Source of the DNA: Shewanella putrefaciens
GTDB lineage: Bacteria > Pseudomonadota > Gammaproteobacteria > Enterobacterales > Shewanellaceae
Direction of reading: 5' to 3'
Assembly (NCBI RefSeq): GCF_016406325.1
Contig: NZ_CP066370.1
Coordinates: 2,046,001-2,110,000 of the forward strand
Length of the DNA: 64,000 bases
Shown in pieces: positions 37,459 through 48,125 of the stretch. Position numbers and translations under genes: made by a program. The notes below the pieces were generated by a model. That model made no database searches and was not told the DNA's origin. It saw nothing but the letters and a program-made list of their open reading frames with translations. Position 1 is the stretch's first letter. The number at the start of each line of letters is the position of its first letter.

Positions 37459-40400
37459 TTGGTTTTGAACTCTGATAAACATCCGCTCTCGAACGCTTTC
37501 CTCAATCTTTGCTATCAGAGCGACGCGTCGCGGATCCGACGTCGCTTATTTAAACTGAATAAAGAAGCGGATTCCGATAAGAAGACGCACCAATTAGCAC
37601 AGCTTACTGAGCAAGCTCAGACAGCCTTTGAAAAGGTTGTGCAACGCCGTAACGCCCGTCCAAAAATTACTTACCCAGAAAATCTTCCTGTATCGTTAAT
37701 GCGCGATGAGATTGCCCGAGCCATAGCGGGTAATCAGGTGGTGATTATTGCGGGTGAGACGGGTTCAGGTAAAACGACTCAGTTACCTAAAATCTGTCTG
37801 GAATTAGGCTTAGGTTGCCGTGGCATGATAGGTCACACACAGCCGCGCCGTTTAGCTGCGCGCAGTGTCGCTAGCCGAGTTGCCGAAGAGTTACAGAGTC
37901 CACTGGGTGAAGTGGTGGGCTTTAAGGTGCGTTTTGCCGATGCTTTAAAAAGTGAGTCTTATATCAAATTAATGACCGACGGTATTTTACTGGCGGAGTT
38001 AACCTCGGATCGCTATTTAGATCAATACGATACTATCATCATTGATGAAGCCCACGAACGTAGCCTCAATATCGATTTTATCTTAGGTTATCTCAAGCAA
38101 ATTCTGAAAAAGCGTCCAGATTTAAAAGTCATCATTACATCGGCGACCATTGACGTTGAGCGGTTCTCTAAACACTTTAACAATGCACCTATTATCGAGG
38201 TATCGGGTCGAACGTTTCCTGTCGAAACCCGTTATCGCCCGCTTGTTCAAGATACGGATGCCGATCTGGATCAGATCGAAGGCATTTTTGCGGCGGTCGA
38301 TGAACTCGTCGCCGAAGGACTTGGCGATATACTGATTTTTATGAACGGCGAGCGGGAAATACGCGACACCGCGGAGCAATTAAGCCGTCGTAATTACCGT
38401 GATACAGAGATTTTGCCACTTTACGCTCGCCTATCCTATGGCGAACAATCCAAAGTGTTTCATAGCCACCGAGGCAGGCGGATTGTGCTCGCCACCAATG
38501 TGGCGGAAACTTCATTGACTGTACCCGGCATTCGTTATGTGATTGATCCTGGTACGGCGCGTATCAGCCGTTATAGCTATCGTACCAAGGTGCAGCGCCT
38601 GCCGATTGAACCTATTTCACAGGCGAGTGCTAATCAACGTCAAGGACGTTGTGGCCGAGTGGGGCCGGGGATTTGTATTCGTTTATACGATGAGGCAGAT
38701 TTTAATAATCGTCCGGCGTTTACCGATCCTGAAATTTTGCGCACTAACTTAGCCTCGGTGATTTTGCAGATGCTCGCGATTGGTCTTGGTGATATTGGGG
38801 CGTTTCCCTTTATTGAGCCACCCGATCCACGTCATATCCGAGATGGTTTTTTATTGCTTGAGGAATTACAAGCCGTTAAGCATCAACATGGTAAATTAGT
38901 GTTAACACCACTCGGACGACAACTTGCACAGATCCCGGTCGATCCGCGCTTAGCAAGAATGGTGGTTGAAAGTCACCAACTGGGCTGCTTAAACGAAGTG
39001 TTAGTGATTGCGGCCGGTTTATCGATTCAAGATCCCCGCGAGCGGCCTATGGATAAGAAGCAAGCGAGCGATGAAGCCCATCGCCGTTTTGCCGATCCAC
39101 ATTCTGATTTTGTCAGTTGGATAAATTTGTGGCAGCACTTAAAAGATCAACAAAAAGAACTCTCTGCCAGCCAGTTCCGCAAAAAATGCCGTGATGAATA
39201 CTTAGCCTACCTGCGAGTGCGTGAATGGCAGGATTTATATACTCAGCTTAAGCAAGCCGTGCACGATTTAAAGTGGCGTTTAAACGATACACCAGCCACT
39301 TACGATACCTTGCACCGTGCGCTCTTGTCGGGCTTATTGAGCCATGTGGGTTTTAAAGATAATAATAACGAGTACTTAGGTGCGCGTAATCGCAAGTTTT
39401 TTGTATTCCCTGGTTCACCACTGGCCAAAAAAGGCCCTAAATGGATTATGGCGGCTGAGCTTACCGAAACCTCGCGCCTATTTGCCCGTTGCTGCGCCCA
39501 AATTGAGCCAGAATGGCTTGAGCCCTTAGCCGCACATTTGATTAAGAAAAGCTATGTAGAGCCGCATTTTGAAGCAAAACCCGGCAGCGTTATCGCCCTT
39601 GAGAATCAAGTGCTCTATGGTTTGACCATAGTACACAGACGTAAGGTACAGTACGGCCCCATCGATCCTATTGAAGCGCGGGAGATTTTTATCCGCAGCG
39701 CTTTGGCAGAAGGGCAACTCCAAACCCAAGAAGCATTTTTTGTCGCAAATCAAAAACTGCTCGAAGATATCGAATCCTTAGAGCATAAATCCCGCCGTCG
39801 CGATATTTTAGTCGACGAGCAAGTCTTGATGGATTTTTATGAGCCGCGCATTCCACAGGGCATTTACAATGCTCAGCTATTTTTTGGCTGGTGGAAAAAG
39901 GCTAAACGCGAGCAGCCAGATTTACTCGATTTTAACAAAGCGCTGTTGATGCAACGCAGTGCGGATCATATCTCGGCATTGGATTTCCCTGATACTTGGC
40001 ACAAAGGCAATTTACGCCTCAAACTCAGTTATCACTTTGAGCCCAGTGCCGCGGACGATGGGGTGTCAGTGCACATTCCCGTGGCGTTACTCAATCAAAT
40101 CGATGAAATGGATTTTGACTGGTTGGTGGCGGGGCTCAGGGAAGAAAAATGTATTGCGTTGATTAAATCCTTACCTAAGAGTTTGCGGCGTAATTTTGTG
40201 CCGGCACCTGATTATGCCCGTGCTTGTGTGCAGGCTATGGTGCCCTTTAGTGCCAGTTTGCTTGAGGCGATGTGCAAGCAGTTATTGCGTATGAGTGGCA
40301 CACGTGTGAATCCCGAAGATTTTGATTTAACGCAGATCCCACTGCATTTACAAATGAATTTTAAAATCGAAGACGATAAACATAAGCTCATTGCCGAGGG

Positions 40401-41340
40401 GCGAGTGCTCGATATCTTAAAAGCAGAGCTGCAAGGCGTAGTCGCTAAGGCCATTCGTCAAGTTGCAGATAAAGGCATAGAAAAAGAAGCGCTGACAGAG
40501 TGGTCATTTGGTGAGTTACCCAAACAGTATCAACAGCAGAAAGGTAACTATCAGGTACGGGCATTTCCAGCGCTCATCGATAATAAAGACAGTGTTGCAA
40601 TCAAATTATTCGATGATGAATTAGAGGCCCAAGATGCACACCGTCAGGGCTTACGGCGTTTACTGCTGCTTAATATTCCATCGCCAGTGAAACATTTGCA
40701 GCAAGCCTTGCCCAATAAGGCCAAATTAGCCATGTATTTCAATCCATTTGGCCAAGTGCAAATCTTGATTGACGATATTATTGCCGCTGCAGTACAACAA
40801 TTGTTGGATGAAAAGGCCCTCGATGTGCGTGATCAACTGCAATTTGAGCAGGCAAAAGACTGGGTTCGCCAAGAACTTAATCCTACTGCCGAGCAAATCG
40901 CCTTGAAGGTTGAGCAGATTTTGACCCTATATCAGGGCATTAAAAAGCGCCTTAAGGGCAAAATTAGCCTAGATATTGCTTTTGCTATGAGTGATATTCA
41001 AAGCCAATTAGACAAGTTAGTCTTTAAGGGATTTGTCGAAGCTTGTGGTTGGAGCCGTCTAGGCGATGTGGCGCGGTATTTAAAAGCCATTGAGATACGT
41101 ATCGATAAATTACCCGTCGATCCGACTCGCGACCGTTTGCATATGCAAAGTATCAACAAAGTACAAGAGATCTTAGCGGCGCAGTTAGCTAAGGTGCCGC
41201 GATCTGTGCCAACGCCACAGACATTAATCGAGGCGAGATGGATGATTGAGGAATATCGAGTGTCCTGTTTTGCGCAGGTGTTAGGTACTGCCTATCCCAT
41301 CTCTGAAAAACGGATTTTGAATCATATTCAACAGGGTTAA
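37459..41340 (+). CDS. hrpA: ATP-dependent RNA helicase HrpA
   Basis: DEAH-box helicase of about 1293 residues. Motif I is GETGSGKTTQ, motif II DEAHERS, motif III SAT, and motif VI QRQGRCGRVGPG; the helicase-associated and OB domains follow, and the C-terminal DUF3418 region fits the full E. coli length of 1300. The start is not certain: the frame opens with TTG 37459 and TTG 37465, of which the second has GGA 8 bp upstream; no ATG is in frame. It is involved in mRNA processing and, in E. coli, in resolving stalled ribosomes. Confidence 0.94.
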   Translation: MVLNSDKHPLSNAFLNLCYQSDASRIRRRLFKLNKEADSDKKTHQLAQLTEQAQTAFEKVVQRRNARPKITYPENLPVSLMRDEIARAIAGNQVVIIAGETGSGKTTQLPKICLELGLGCRGMIGHTQPRRLAARSVASRVAEELQSPLGEVVGFKVRFADALKSESYIKLMTDGILLAELTSDRYLDQYDTIIIDEAHERSLNIDFILGYLKQILKKRPDLKVIITSATIDVERFSKHFNNAPIIEVSGRTFPVETRYRPLVQDTDADLDQIEGIFAAVDELVAEGLGDILIFMNGEREIRDTAEQLSRRNYRDTEILPLYARLSYGEQSKVFHSHRGRRIVLATNVAETSLTVPGIRYVIDPGTARISRYSYRTKVQRLPIEPISQASANQRQGRCGRVGPGICIRLYDEADFNNRPAFTDPEILRTNLASVILQMLAIGLGDIGAFPFIEPPDPRHIRDGFLLLEELQAVKHQHGKLVLTPLGRQLAQIPVDPRLARMVVESHQLGCLNEVLVIAAGLSIQDPRERPMDKKQASDEAHRRFADPHSDFVSWINLWQHLKDQQKELSASQFRKKCRDEYLAYLRVREWQDLYTQLKQAVHDLKWRLNDTPATYDTLHRALLSGLLSHVGFKDNNNEYLGARNRKFFVFPGSPLAKKGPKWIMAAELTETSRLFARCCAQIEPEWLEPLAAHLIKKSYVEPHFEAKPGSVIALENQVLYGLTIVHRRKVQYGPIDPIEAREIFIRSALAEGQLQTQEAFFVANQKLLEDIESLEHKSRRRDILVDEQVLMDFYEPRIPQGIYNAQLFFGWWKKAKREQPDLLDFNKALLMQRSADHISALDFPDTWHKGNLRLKLSYHFEPSAADDGVSVHIPVALLNQIDEMDFDWLVAGLREEKCIALIKSLPKSLRRNFVPAPDYARACVQAMVPFSASLLEAMCKQLLRMSGTRVNPEDFDLTQIPLHLQMNFKIEDDKHKLIAEGRVLDILKAELQGVVAKAIRQVADKGIEKEALTEWSFGELPKQYQQQKGNYQVRAFPALIDNKDSVAIKLFDDELEAQDAHRQGLRRLLLLNIPSPVKHLQQALPNKAKLAMYFNPFGQVQILIDDIIAAAVQQLLDEKALDVRDQLQFEQAKDWVRQELNPTAEQIALKVEQILTLYQGIKKRLKGKISLDIAFAMSDIQSQLDKLVFKGFVEACGWSRLGDVARYLKAIEIRIDKLPVDPTRDRLHMQSINKVQEILAAQLAKVPRSVPTPQTLIEARWMIEEYRVSCFAQVLGTAYPISEKRILNHIQQG

Positions 41341-41367
41341 CCGCAAATTCAAAGAATAAAGACATTA

Positions 41368-41404
41368 AACCGAGCCAAGTTTGCCACTTTGCTCGGTTTT
41401 TTAT
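41368..41404 (+). terminator. Rho-independent terminator of hrpA
   Basis: AACCGAGC and GCTCGGTT pair, with an inner AAGT/ACTT stem, followed by a T run, 28 bp after the hrpA stop. Confidence 0.9.
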
Positions 41405-41691
41405 CTTAAATCCCATTAAGCATTAGTTGATATTGCACATTAATCTGCATATCTGTTTAATGTTGTCACAAAATTCAATGTAAATTATTTAAAATCAGAT
41501 ACTTACCAATTGACTTGTTTGGCTACTCCTTAATGGTTACGCCCATTGAATACCCAACACTTTGAGTGTGTTTTTCCTCTTTTTTAGTCATCTCGCCCCT
41601 CATCTTAATAGGTAAATGCACTTAACGGATTCGCTGGTAATTTGCTAAATGGATTAAAAAGCATGATCTAACTAAATCTATCGTCAAATTA

Positions 41692-41705
41692 ATGATCTGG
41701 ATCAA
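41692..41705 (+). promoter_or_regulatory. Candidate FNR (EtrA) box of the nap operon
   Basis: ATGATCTGGATCAA matches the FNR consensus TTGATNNNNATCAA at nine of ten informative positions. It lies 160 bp before napE, with TATACA 28 bp further on as a possible -10. It would explain induction without oxygen. Confidence 0.65.
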
Positions 41706-41863
41706 GCATCAAGGGCTTTACCGATTTGGAGGTATACATTTTGTTAACAGCATAAAGGTATGATCCTCCTGTAGAAAAAAGATGCAACAGATACATATAA
41801 ATTCCTGCCATTGACGAGCTTTACCATTCGTTAGCGTGAAGGAATAACCCTCTTGGAGGACGC

Positions 41864-42022
41864 ATGAGTGCTAACACCGCAGAAGAAAAATCCTTAGAAC
41901 TGAAGATCTTTATCTTTTTAACCGTATTTCTCGCCCCGTTATTGACAGTGGTATTGGTCAGTGGCCTTGGCTTTGCGATTTGGTTTAGCCAGATTTTAAC
42001 GGGCCCACCGGGTGCTGGCTAA
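41864..42022 (+). CDS. napE: NapE, small membrane protein of the nitrate reductase operon
   Basis: A 52-residue protein (MSANTAEEKSLELK then a single hydrophobic segment FIFLTVFLAPLLTVVLVSGL) that fits NapE of the napEDABC operon. It has a strong ribosome site (GGAGGA, 4 bp before the ATG). The stop lies 43 bp before napD. Its job in the operon is not known. It is recognised by size, position and pattern. Confidence 0.85.
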   Translation: MSANTAEEKSLELKIFIFLTVFLAPLLTVVLVSGLGFAIWFSQILTGPPGAG

Positions 42023-42065
42023 ATTAACAGCTAATAATAACAATAAGTTAAGAGTGAAATGTCGC

Positions 42066-42323
42066 ATGAGTAAAGAACTTCATATCACCAGTTTAGTGGT
42101 GCAAGTATTACCACAGAAAATGGCTGACGTCAGACAACATATTCTGACAATAGAAAATGCCGAACTTTCCGTTAACAACGATGTGAAATTGATTGTTGTG
42201 CTTGAAGGTGACTCTCAACGTGCCTTGATGGACAGCATAGAAGCAATTAATGCCATTCCTGGCGTGTTATCCGCCACTATGGTTTACCACCAGAGTGAAG
42301 TGCTCAAAGAAGGTGAAGAATGA
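42066..42323 (+). CDS. napD: NapD chaperone of the nitrate reductase operon
   Basis: Cytosolic chaperone of 85 residues that binds the NapA Tat signal and controls its export. It shows the NapD pattern [21 protein letters not shown]... with a final VYHQSEVL. The ATG at 42066 fits E. coli NapD; a longer frame from 42012 would overlap napE. The stop overlaps the napA start by 4 bp. Confidence 0.95.
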   Translation: MSKELHITSLVVQVLPQKMADVRQHILTIENAELSVNNDVKLIVVLEGDSQRALMDSIEAINAIPGVLSATMVYHQSEVLKEGEE

Positions 42324-44815
42324 ACATGAATAGACGTGACTTTATTAAAGCCAATGCCGTCATTGCAGCCGCAGGTGCCGCAGGCTTAGCCTTGCCCGCG
42401 GGTGCCAGCAACTTAATTACCAGCTCAGAACAAACAAAATTAGAGTGGAATAAAGCCCCGTGCCGTTTTTGCGGTACAGGTTGCTCCGTTATTGTGGCAA
42501 CGCGCGATGGCAAAGTGGTAGCAACCCACGGTGATGCCAATAGTGAAGTGAACCGCGGCCTTAACTGTATTAAAGGCTATTTTCTTTCAAAAATTATGTA
42601 TGGCAGTGACCGTTTAACCACGCCTATGCTGCGGATGACTGATGGTAAATACGATAAGCATGGTGAATTTACGCCCATTAGTTGGGATAGTGCTTTCGAT
42701 ATCATGGCGCAAAAATGGAAAGAAACCCTTAAAGCAAAAGGGCCAACGGCCGTTGGGATGTTTGGCTCTGGCCAATGGACGATTTGGGAAGGTTATGCTG
42801 CCGTTAAATTAATGAAGGCGGGTTTTGGTTCAAATAATATCGATCCTAATGCTCGTCACTGTATGGCGTCAGCCGTGGTCGGTTTTATGCGTACCTTTGG
42901 TATTGATGAACCTATGGGATGTTATGACGATATGGAAGCTGCCGATGCCTTTGTGCTATGGGGCTCAAATATGGCTGAAATGCATCCTATTCTGTGGAGC
43001 CGCGTCACCGATCGCCGCTTGAGTGCAAATCATGTCAAAGTTGCCGTGCTTTCAACCTTCGAACATCGCTCCTTCGATCTGGCCGATTTACCGATAGTTT
43101 TTACCCCACAAACTGACTTAGCCATTCTAAATTTTATCGCTAACTATATTATTCAAAACGATAAAGTGAATTGGGACTTTGTTAAAAAGCATGTTAATTT
43201 CCGTGAAGGTACAACGGATATTGGATATGGCTTACGTCCAACCCATCCACTTGAACAAAAAGCAAAAAATGTCAAAACAGCAGGTGATTCTACCCCCATT
43301 GATTTTGAGGCCTTCAAAGCCTTTGTTGCCGAATATACGGTTGAAAAAGTCAGTAAATTATCTGGTGTTTCAGAAGATAAATTAGTGGCGTTGGCAAAAT
43401 TGTATGCTGATCCTAATACGAAAGTAACGTCGTTCTGGACCATGGGGTTTAACCAACATACTCGCGGTGTGTGGTGTAATAACCTTATCTATAACATTCA
43501 TTTATTGACCGGAAAAATATCTACCCCAGGAAATAGTCCGTTTTCATTAACGGGGCAACCTTCAGCCTGTGGTACTGCCCGTGAAGTGGGTACTTTCTCC
43601 CATCGCCTACCTGCCGATATGGTGGTCACTAACCCTGAACACAGAAAACATGCTGAAGAAATTTGGAAAATCCCAAGCGGCATTATTCCACCCAAGCCGG
43701 GTTACCATGCAGTTGAACAAAACCGCCGTTTAAAAGATGGCGATTTGAACTGTTACTGGGTGCAAGTCAATAACAATATGCAGGCAGCCCCCAATATCAA
43801 TGAGGAAGGTTTACCTGGGTATCGTAATCCTGCCAACTTTATTGTGGTCTCCGATGCTTACCCAACGGTTACTACCCAAGCTGCTGATTTGATTTTGCCA
43901 ACTGCAATGTGGGTCGAAAAAGAGGGCGCCTATGGTAATGCCGAACGCCGTACTCAGTTCTGGCATCAAATGGTACAAGCACCCGGTGAATCCCATTCGG
44001 ATCTATGGCAACTGATGGAATTTGCTAAGCGCTTTACCACCGATGAAGTGTGGTCGCAGGAAGTGTTGGCCGCAAATCCCTCTTTCAAAGGGAAAACCTT
44101 GTTTGAAGTGTTGTACCAAAATGGCAACGTCGACAAGTTCCCTCTAACAGATACCGATCCTAAGTTTTTGAACAACGAAGCAAAACATTTTGGTTTTTAT
44201 GTCCAAAAGGGATTATTTGAAGAATACGCGACCTTTGGCCGCGGTCATGGTCACGACTTAGCCCCCTTCGAAGCTTACCATGAAGCCCATGGTTTACGTT
44301 GGCCTGTGGTCGATGGTAAAGAAACCAAATGGCGCTTCCGTGAGGGAAGTGACCCCTATGTGAAAGCGGGTAAAGGCTTTGAGTTTTATGGTCATCCCGA
44401 TGGGCGTGCCGTAATTTTTGCACTGCCCTATGAGCCACCAGCAGAGTCGCCAGATGAAGAATACGACATTTGGTTATCGACAGGCCGTGTTCTCGAGCAT
44501 TGGCATTCAGGGTCCATGACGCAGCGTGTGCCTGAGCTTTACCGCGCGTTCCCCGATGCAGTGTGTTTTATGCACCCAGATGATGCCAAAAAACGAGGTC
44601 TTCGCCGCGGCGATGAAGTGAAAGTCGTATCACGTAGAGGTGAAATTAAGACACGAGTCGAAACTCGAGGTCGTAACAAACCGCCAGTAGGCCTTGTGTT
44701 TGTACCTTGGTTTGATGCTAGCCAGCTCATTAATAAAGTCACCTTAGATGCGACAGATCCTCTGTCAAAACAAACTGACTTTAAAAAATGTGCGGTGAAG
44801 ATCGTTAAGGTATAA
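42320..44815 (+). CDS. napA: Periplasmic nitrate reductase catalytic subunit NapA
   Basis: Molybdopterin enzyme of 831 residues that reduces nitrate to nitrite in the periplasm. A twin-arginine signal ([19 protein letters not shown]) is followed by the [4Fe-4S] cysteines Cys48, Cys51, Cys55 and Cys83, and by Cys181 in [10 protein letters not shown], which binds molybdenum. The bis-MGD domains follow, ending at CAVKIVKV. The chaperone NapD is encoded just upstream with an overlap. A longer frame start two codons upstream of ATG 42326 is kept. Confidence 0.97.
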   Translation: MNMNRRDFIKANAVIAAAGAAGLALPAGASNLITSSEQTKLEWNKAPCRFCGTGCSVIVATRDGKVVATHGDANSEVNRGLNCIKGYFLSKIMYGSDRLTTPMLRMTDGKYDKHGEFTPISWDSAFDIMAQKWKETLKAKGPTAVGMFGSGQWTIWEGYAAVKLMKAGFGSNNIDPNARHCMASAVVGFMRTFGIDEPMGCYDDMEAADAFVLWGSNMAEMHPILWSRVTDRRLSANHVKVAVLSTFEHRSFDLADLPIVFTPQTDLAILNFIANYIIQNDKVNWDFVKKHVNFREGTTDIGYGLRPTHPLEQKAKNVKTAGDSTPIDFEAFKAFVAEYTVEKVSKLSGVSEDKLVALAKLYADPNTKVTSFWTMGFNQHTRGVWCNNLIYNIHLLTGKISTPGNSPFSLTGQPSACGTAREVGTFSHRLPADMVVTNPEHRKHAEEIWKIPSGIIPPKPGYHAVEQNRRLKDGDLNCYWVQVNNNMQAAPNINEEGLPGYRNPANFIVVSDAYPTVTTQAADLILPTAMWVEKEGAYGNAERRTQFWHQMVQAPGESHSDLWQLMEFAKRFTTDEVWSQEVLAANPSFKGKTLFEVLYQNGNVDKFPLTDTDPKFLNNEAKHFGFYVQKGLFEEYATFGRGHGHDLAPFEAYHEAHGLRWPVVDGKETKWRFREGSDPYVKAGKGFEFYGHPDGRAVIFALPYEPPAESPDEEYDIWLSTGRVLEHWHSGSMTQRVPELYRAFPDAVCFMHPDDAKKRGLRRGDEVKVVSRRGEIKTRVETRGRNKPPVGLVFVPWFDASQLINKVTLDATDPLSKQTDFKKCAVKIVKV

Positions 44816-44825
44816 GGAGTACAGA

Positions 44826-45311
44826 ATGAAAACATTCAAATTAGTCAGAGTGTTAGGATTGCTTGCATTCGGTTCATTGTTCATGGTCAACGTGTCTGCA
44901 ACCAGTATTCCTGAAGATAAAATTGATACGCTGCGTTTAGCACCTATCAATGTTGAACCTACACCACCTGCGATGCAAAAGGTGCGTAATACCGATGTGA
45001 AAGAAGTGCGTAATTATCCGATGCAGCCTCCGGTTATACCGCACAAAATAGATGGTTATCAGGTTGATATTAAAGCTAATAAGTGTATGGCATGCCATGC
45101 CAGAAGTCGTACTGGGGAGTCACAAGCTCCTATGGTTAGCGTGACGCACTATATGGATAGGGATAATAACTTTTTAGCCGAGCTTTCTCCGCGTCGCTAT
45201 TTCTGTACTCAATGCCATGTGCCGCAGTTAGATGCTAAGTTACTGGTCGAAAATGACTTTGTAGATATGGAACATCTGATTAAAGCCAATATTGAGCAGA
45301 AAAAACACTAG
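44826..45311 (+). CDS. napB: Nitrate reductase cytochrome c subunit NapB
   Basis: Periplasmic di-haem cytochrome of 161 residues that gives electrons to NapA. The signal peptide is [19 protein letters not shown]; the two haem sites are CMACH and CTQCH, and the family segment [12 protein letters not shown] is present. It lies 10 bp after napA and 8 bp before napC. Confidence 0.96.
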   Translation: MKTFKLVRVLGLLAFGSLFMVNVSATSIPEDKIDTLRLAPINVEPTPPAMQKVRNTDVKEVRNYPMQPPVIPHKIDGYQVDIKANKCMACHARSRTGESQAPMVSVTHYMDRDNNFLAELSPRRYFCTQCHVPQLDAKLLVENDFVDMEHLIKANIEQKKH

Positions 45312-45319
45312 GAGTTAGT

Positions 45320-45907
45320 ATGTTAGATAAATTGAAAAAGATCTGGCAAGTACTCAATCGTCCGAGTGTCCATTACAGTCTAGGCTTTTTGTCTTTGGGT
45401 GGGTTTGTGGCGGGTGTGATCTTCTGGGGTGGTTTTAACACTGCGCTGGAAGCAACGAACCAAGAAGCGTTTTGTATCGGTTGCCATGAGATGGAAAATA
45501 ACGTCTACCAAGAGTTGCAGTCGACTATCCATTTCACTAACCGAAGTGGTGTACGGGCAACTTGTCCTGATTGCCATGTGCCACATAATTGGACGGATAA
45601 AATCGCCCGTAAAATGCAGGCATCTAAAGAAGTATGGGGCAAAGTGTTTGGGACCATTAATACGCGTGAAAAGTTTGAGGATAAACGTCGCGAACTGGCA
45701 GAGCATGAATGGGAGCGTTTAAAGGCAAACGACTCTTTAGAGTGTCGAAACTGCCATAACTTCACCTATATGGACTTTACGAGACAATCACCAAGAGCGG
45801 CGCAGATGCACTCTACATCACTGGCCAGTGGTGAAAAAACCTGTATTGATTGCCATAAGGGAATCGCCCACCATCTCCCCGATATGAAGGGGGTTGAAGG
45901 GTTCTAA
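45320..45907 (+). CDS. napC: Membrane-anchored tetra-haem cytochrome c NapC
   Basis: NapC/NirT quinol dehydrogenase of 195 residues, taking electrons from menaquinol or ubiquinol and passing them to NapAB. One N-terminal membrane helix (about 18-40) is followed by four haem sites CIGCH, CPDCH, CRNCH and CIDCH. Last gene of napEDABC. As the quinol oxidase it replaces NapGH, which is absent here. A terminator follows at 45936-45966. Confidence 0.96.
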   Translation: MLDKLKKIWQVLNRPSVHYSLGFLSLGGFVAGVIFWGGFNTALEATNQEAFCIGCHEMENNVYQELQSTIHFTNRSGVRATCPDCHVPHNWTDKIARKMQASKEVWGKVFGTINTREKFEDKRRELAEHEWERLKANDSLECRNCHNFTYMDFTRQSPRAAQMHSTSLASGEKTCIDCHKGIAHHLPDMKGVEGF

Positions 45908-45935
45908 TCTCGTTAACATCTTATCTCCAGCCAAA

Positions 45936-45966
45936 GGCTAAGTGCACTCCACACTTGGCCTTTTTT
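45936..45966 (+). terminator. Rho-independent terminator of the nap operon
   Basis: GGCTAAGTG and CACTTGGCC pair, with a CACTCCA loop, followed by a T run, 29 bp after the napC stop. Confidence 0.88.
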
Positions 45967-46051
45967 ATGCCCTTATCTATCAAGGCTGTTTTATCCTGGA
46001 TCTCAATACGATAACCTTAAGGTTAATTATGTAATCAATGGAGTTTTCGTT

Positions 46052-46432
46052 ATGGATGATGTATCGCCAATTACGCAGCACATAGCGGATATTCGTTTGC
46101 TCAGCCCATCATTGGCTGAAGTTGCACGAGATCTAAGGCTGTTGATTTTCGCCGTGGCACAACAAGCCGCTATCCCAGTGACGGAGGAGATCAAGTACGG
46201 TGGGATCCTCTTTAGCACGACAAAGCCCTTTTGTGGTATTTTTGCTTATCAACAACATGTGTCATTGGAATTTAGTGCTGGTGCAAGTTTTCAGGATGCC
46301 TACAGCTTACTTGAAGGAAAGGGGAAGTTTCGTCGCCATATTAAGATCTTCTCAAACGGTGATATTTCGAATGAAACACTCCAAAAAAAACTTACCGACT
46401 ATATTGGGCAAGCACTTAAGTTAACGCTATGA
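46052..46432 (+). CDS. DUF1801 protein
   Basis: A 126-residue cytosolic protein that I place in DUF1801 (YdhG-like) from the pattern EEIKYGGILFSTTKPFCGIFAYQQHVSLEFSAGA followed by a C-terminal FRRHIKIFSNGDI. No catalytic site is obvious. It overlaps the next gene by 4 bp (ATGA), so translation is coupled. Function unknown. Confidence 0.8.
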   Translation: MDDVSPITQHIADIRLLSPSLAEVARDLRLLIFAVAQQAAIPVTEEIKYGGILFSTTKPFCGIFAYQQHVSLEFSAGASFQDAYSLLEGKGKFRRHIKIFSNGDISNETLQKKLTDYIGQALKLTL

Positions 46433-46779
46433 ATCCTATAATGAATAATACGAAATGGCGTGAATGTATCACGCTATTAGCTTCCCATGGTGTGTATCTG
46501 CAATTACAGCTAGTAGGTGAAGCGGATTTTCCCCTCGATTATGAAGCCTCAAATCAAGTGTTATCGGATATTAAGACTGCAGATTGTCTGTTTGTGCAGC
46601 GGCGCATTAGCTACAAATCTATTTATGCGATTAGGATCGCCAAAACACTGTTTCCTACGGGGTTGCCTGATGCCAATGTATCTTCCCTTACTGAGCTGAA
46701 AATACAGCTAGCACAGCTAGGTCTGTTACCGCTGAGCGAAGACGATGAGTTTATTTTTATTCATGGGTATACGACTTAA
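46429..46779 (+). CDS. Small protein coupled to DUF1801 gene
   Basis: A 116-residue soluble protein. The sequence (ECITLLASHGVYLQLQLVGEADFPLDYE, then FVQRRISYKSIYAIRIAKTLFP) may belong to DUF6678, but I am not sure. It starts inside the stop codon of the DUF1801 gene. Function unknown; both genes probably work together. Confidence 0.7.
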   Translation: MNPIMNNTKWRECITLLASHGVYLQLQLVGEADFPLDYEASNQVLSDIKTADCLFVQRRISYKSIYAIRIAKTLFPTGLPDANVSSLTELKIQLAQLGLLPLSEDDEFIFIHGYTT

Positions 46780-46866
46780 TGCTTTGTTGATCCCATCGAG
46801 TTTTCTCATATTGTCTTCCTGTTAACATTGCCGTTTATGTATAACAGTTTGCCCCGTGAGCATCCC

Positions 46867-48027
46867 ATGCAACTTGAGATAAATGGTTTAACCCCCGCTG
46901 AATTTTTAGCCCAATACTGGCAGAAAAAACCGTTAGTCATCCGCCAAGGATTTAAACAGTTCCAAAACTTAGTCTCCCCAGAAGAATTGGCTGGCTTAGC
47001 GATGGATGAGCTAGTGGAATCGCGGCGTGTTTATCAGCAGGCTGGGCAGTGGCATGCCGAATTTGGTCCCTTTGACTCCTATGAAAAGTTAGGCGAGCGA
47101 GACTGGACTTTGATTGTGCAAGCATTGAATAACTGGGTGCCCGATGCTGAAGCGTTAATCCAATGTTTTGATTTTATTCCTCGTTGGCGCTTTGATGATG
47201 TGATGGTGAGCTACGCGACACCTGGTGGAGGTGTTGGTCCACATATTGATCTTTACGATGTGTTTATTTGCCAAGGTTCTGGTCGTCGCCGCTGGCGAGT
47301 GGGCGATCGCGGTCCACACCGTGAATTTGCAGCCCATCCTGCGCTGCTGCACACTGAAGCGTTTGAACCTATTATCGATACTGAATTACTGCCTGGCGAT
47401 ATCCTCTATATTCCTCCTGGATTTCCACATGATGGGATTACTCTTGAAGAATCACTTAGTTTCTCAGTGGGTTACCGTACAGCTTCGGCAAAAGATATGT
47501 TCAGCGCCTTAGCCGATCACTTATCCGAACATGATCTAGGTGCACAGCAGATAGCCGATCCTGAGCGCCAAGTTTCACATCGTAGTGGCTGCGTGGATAA
47601 TAACGATTTAGCGCGTTTACGTAGCCAGCTTACGAGCATGTTAAACGATAAACTGGTGAGTGAATTCTCGGGCCGCTATCTAACCCAATCCAAATGTGCC
47701 TTGGACTTACCCGATGAGCCGTTGGATATCACCCAAGGTGAAGTGCTCGCTTGGCTCGATGAACAACCGCTTATTCGCCTTGGCGGTTTACGTTGTTTGT
47801 ATTTTGATGTCAGTGTTGAGCAAGGAACAATATTTATTAATGGTGAACGATATCAATTGCCTGTGGAACTGGCAGGGATAATCCCACTGCTTTGTGATAT
47901 GAGTCAACTAGATAAAACGGCTTTACTGCCTTGGTTAGATAATGCCGACTGTCTCGCACAGCTTACAGAGTGGGTGAATCTTGGTTATTGGTATTTTGAA
48001 GACTTGACAGTGGAAGCAGAATTTTAG
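46867..48027 (+). CDS. roxA: 50S ribosomal protein L16 3-hydroxylase RoxA
   Basis: JmjC-type 2-oxoglutarate/Fe(II) oxygenase of 386 residues (YcfD) that hydroxylates an arginine of ribosomal protein L16. The iron site is His126 and Asp128 in GPHIDLYDVF and His188 in PPGFPHDG; the family segment is GRRRWRVGDRG. I chose ATG 46867 by its match to E. coli YcfD (MQLEINGLTPAEFLAQYW in place); the longer frame from 46828 is less likely. It ends with a shared terminator at 48083-48110. Confidence 0.93.
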   Translation: MQLEINGLTPAEFLAQYWQKKPLVIRQGFKQFQNLVSPEELAGLAMDELVESRRVYQQAGQWHAEFGPFDSYEKLGERDWTLIVQALNNWVPDAEALIQCFDFIPRWRFDDVMVSYATPGGGVGPHIDLYDVFICQGSGRRRWRVGDRGPHREFAAHPALLHTEAFEPIIDTELLPGDILYIPPGFPHDGITLEESLSFSVGYRTASAKDMFSALADHLSEHDLGAQQIADPERQVSHRSGCVDNNDLARLRSQLTSMLNDKLVSEFSGRYLTQSKCALDLPDEPLDITQGEVLAWLDEQPLIRLGGLRCLYFDVSVEQGTIFINGERYQLPVELAGIIPLLCDMSQLDKTALLPWLDNADCLAQLTEWVNLGYWYFEDLTVEAEF

Positions 48028-48082
48028 GCTAGGGATGGTTCTGTAATACTAAACATACTTGAGTTTATATTTATCCCTAAGT

Positions 48083-48110
48083 AAAAACGCCAGCAATTTG
48101 CTGGCGTTTT
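48083..48110. terminator. Terminator between roxA and the TonB receptor gene
   Basis: AAAACGCCAGCAA and TTGCTGGCGTTTT form a long perfect stem with A and T runs on the sides, usable by the convergent genes. Confidence 0.88.
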
Positions 48111-48125
48111 GTTGGTGAAACTAAA

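Larger units (their letters stand above)
41341..41863. other. Intergenic region between hrpA and nap operon
   Basis: It holds the hrpA terminator (41368-41404), a weak stem followed by T residues at 41557-41575, an FNR-like box at 41692-41705 and the napE ribosome site AGGAGGA at 41855-41860. No ORF is evident. Confidence 0.6.

Noticed and set aside
41557..41575. Extra terminator before nap
   Set aside because: The stem is only 5 bp (ACACT/AGTGT) and the main hrpA terminator lies 150 bp upstream.
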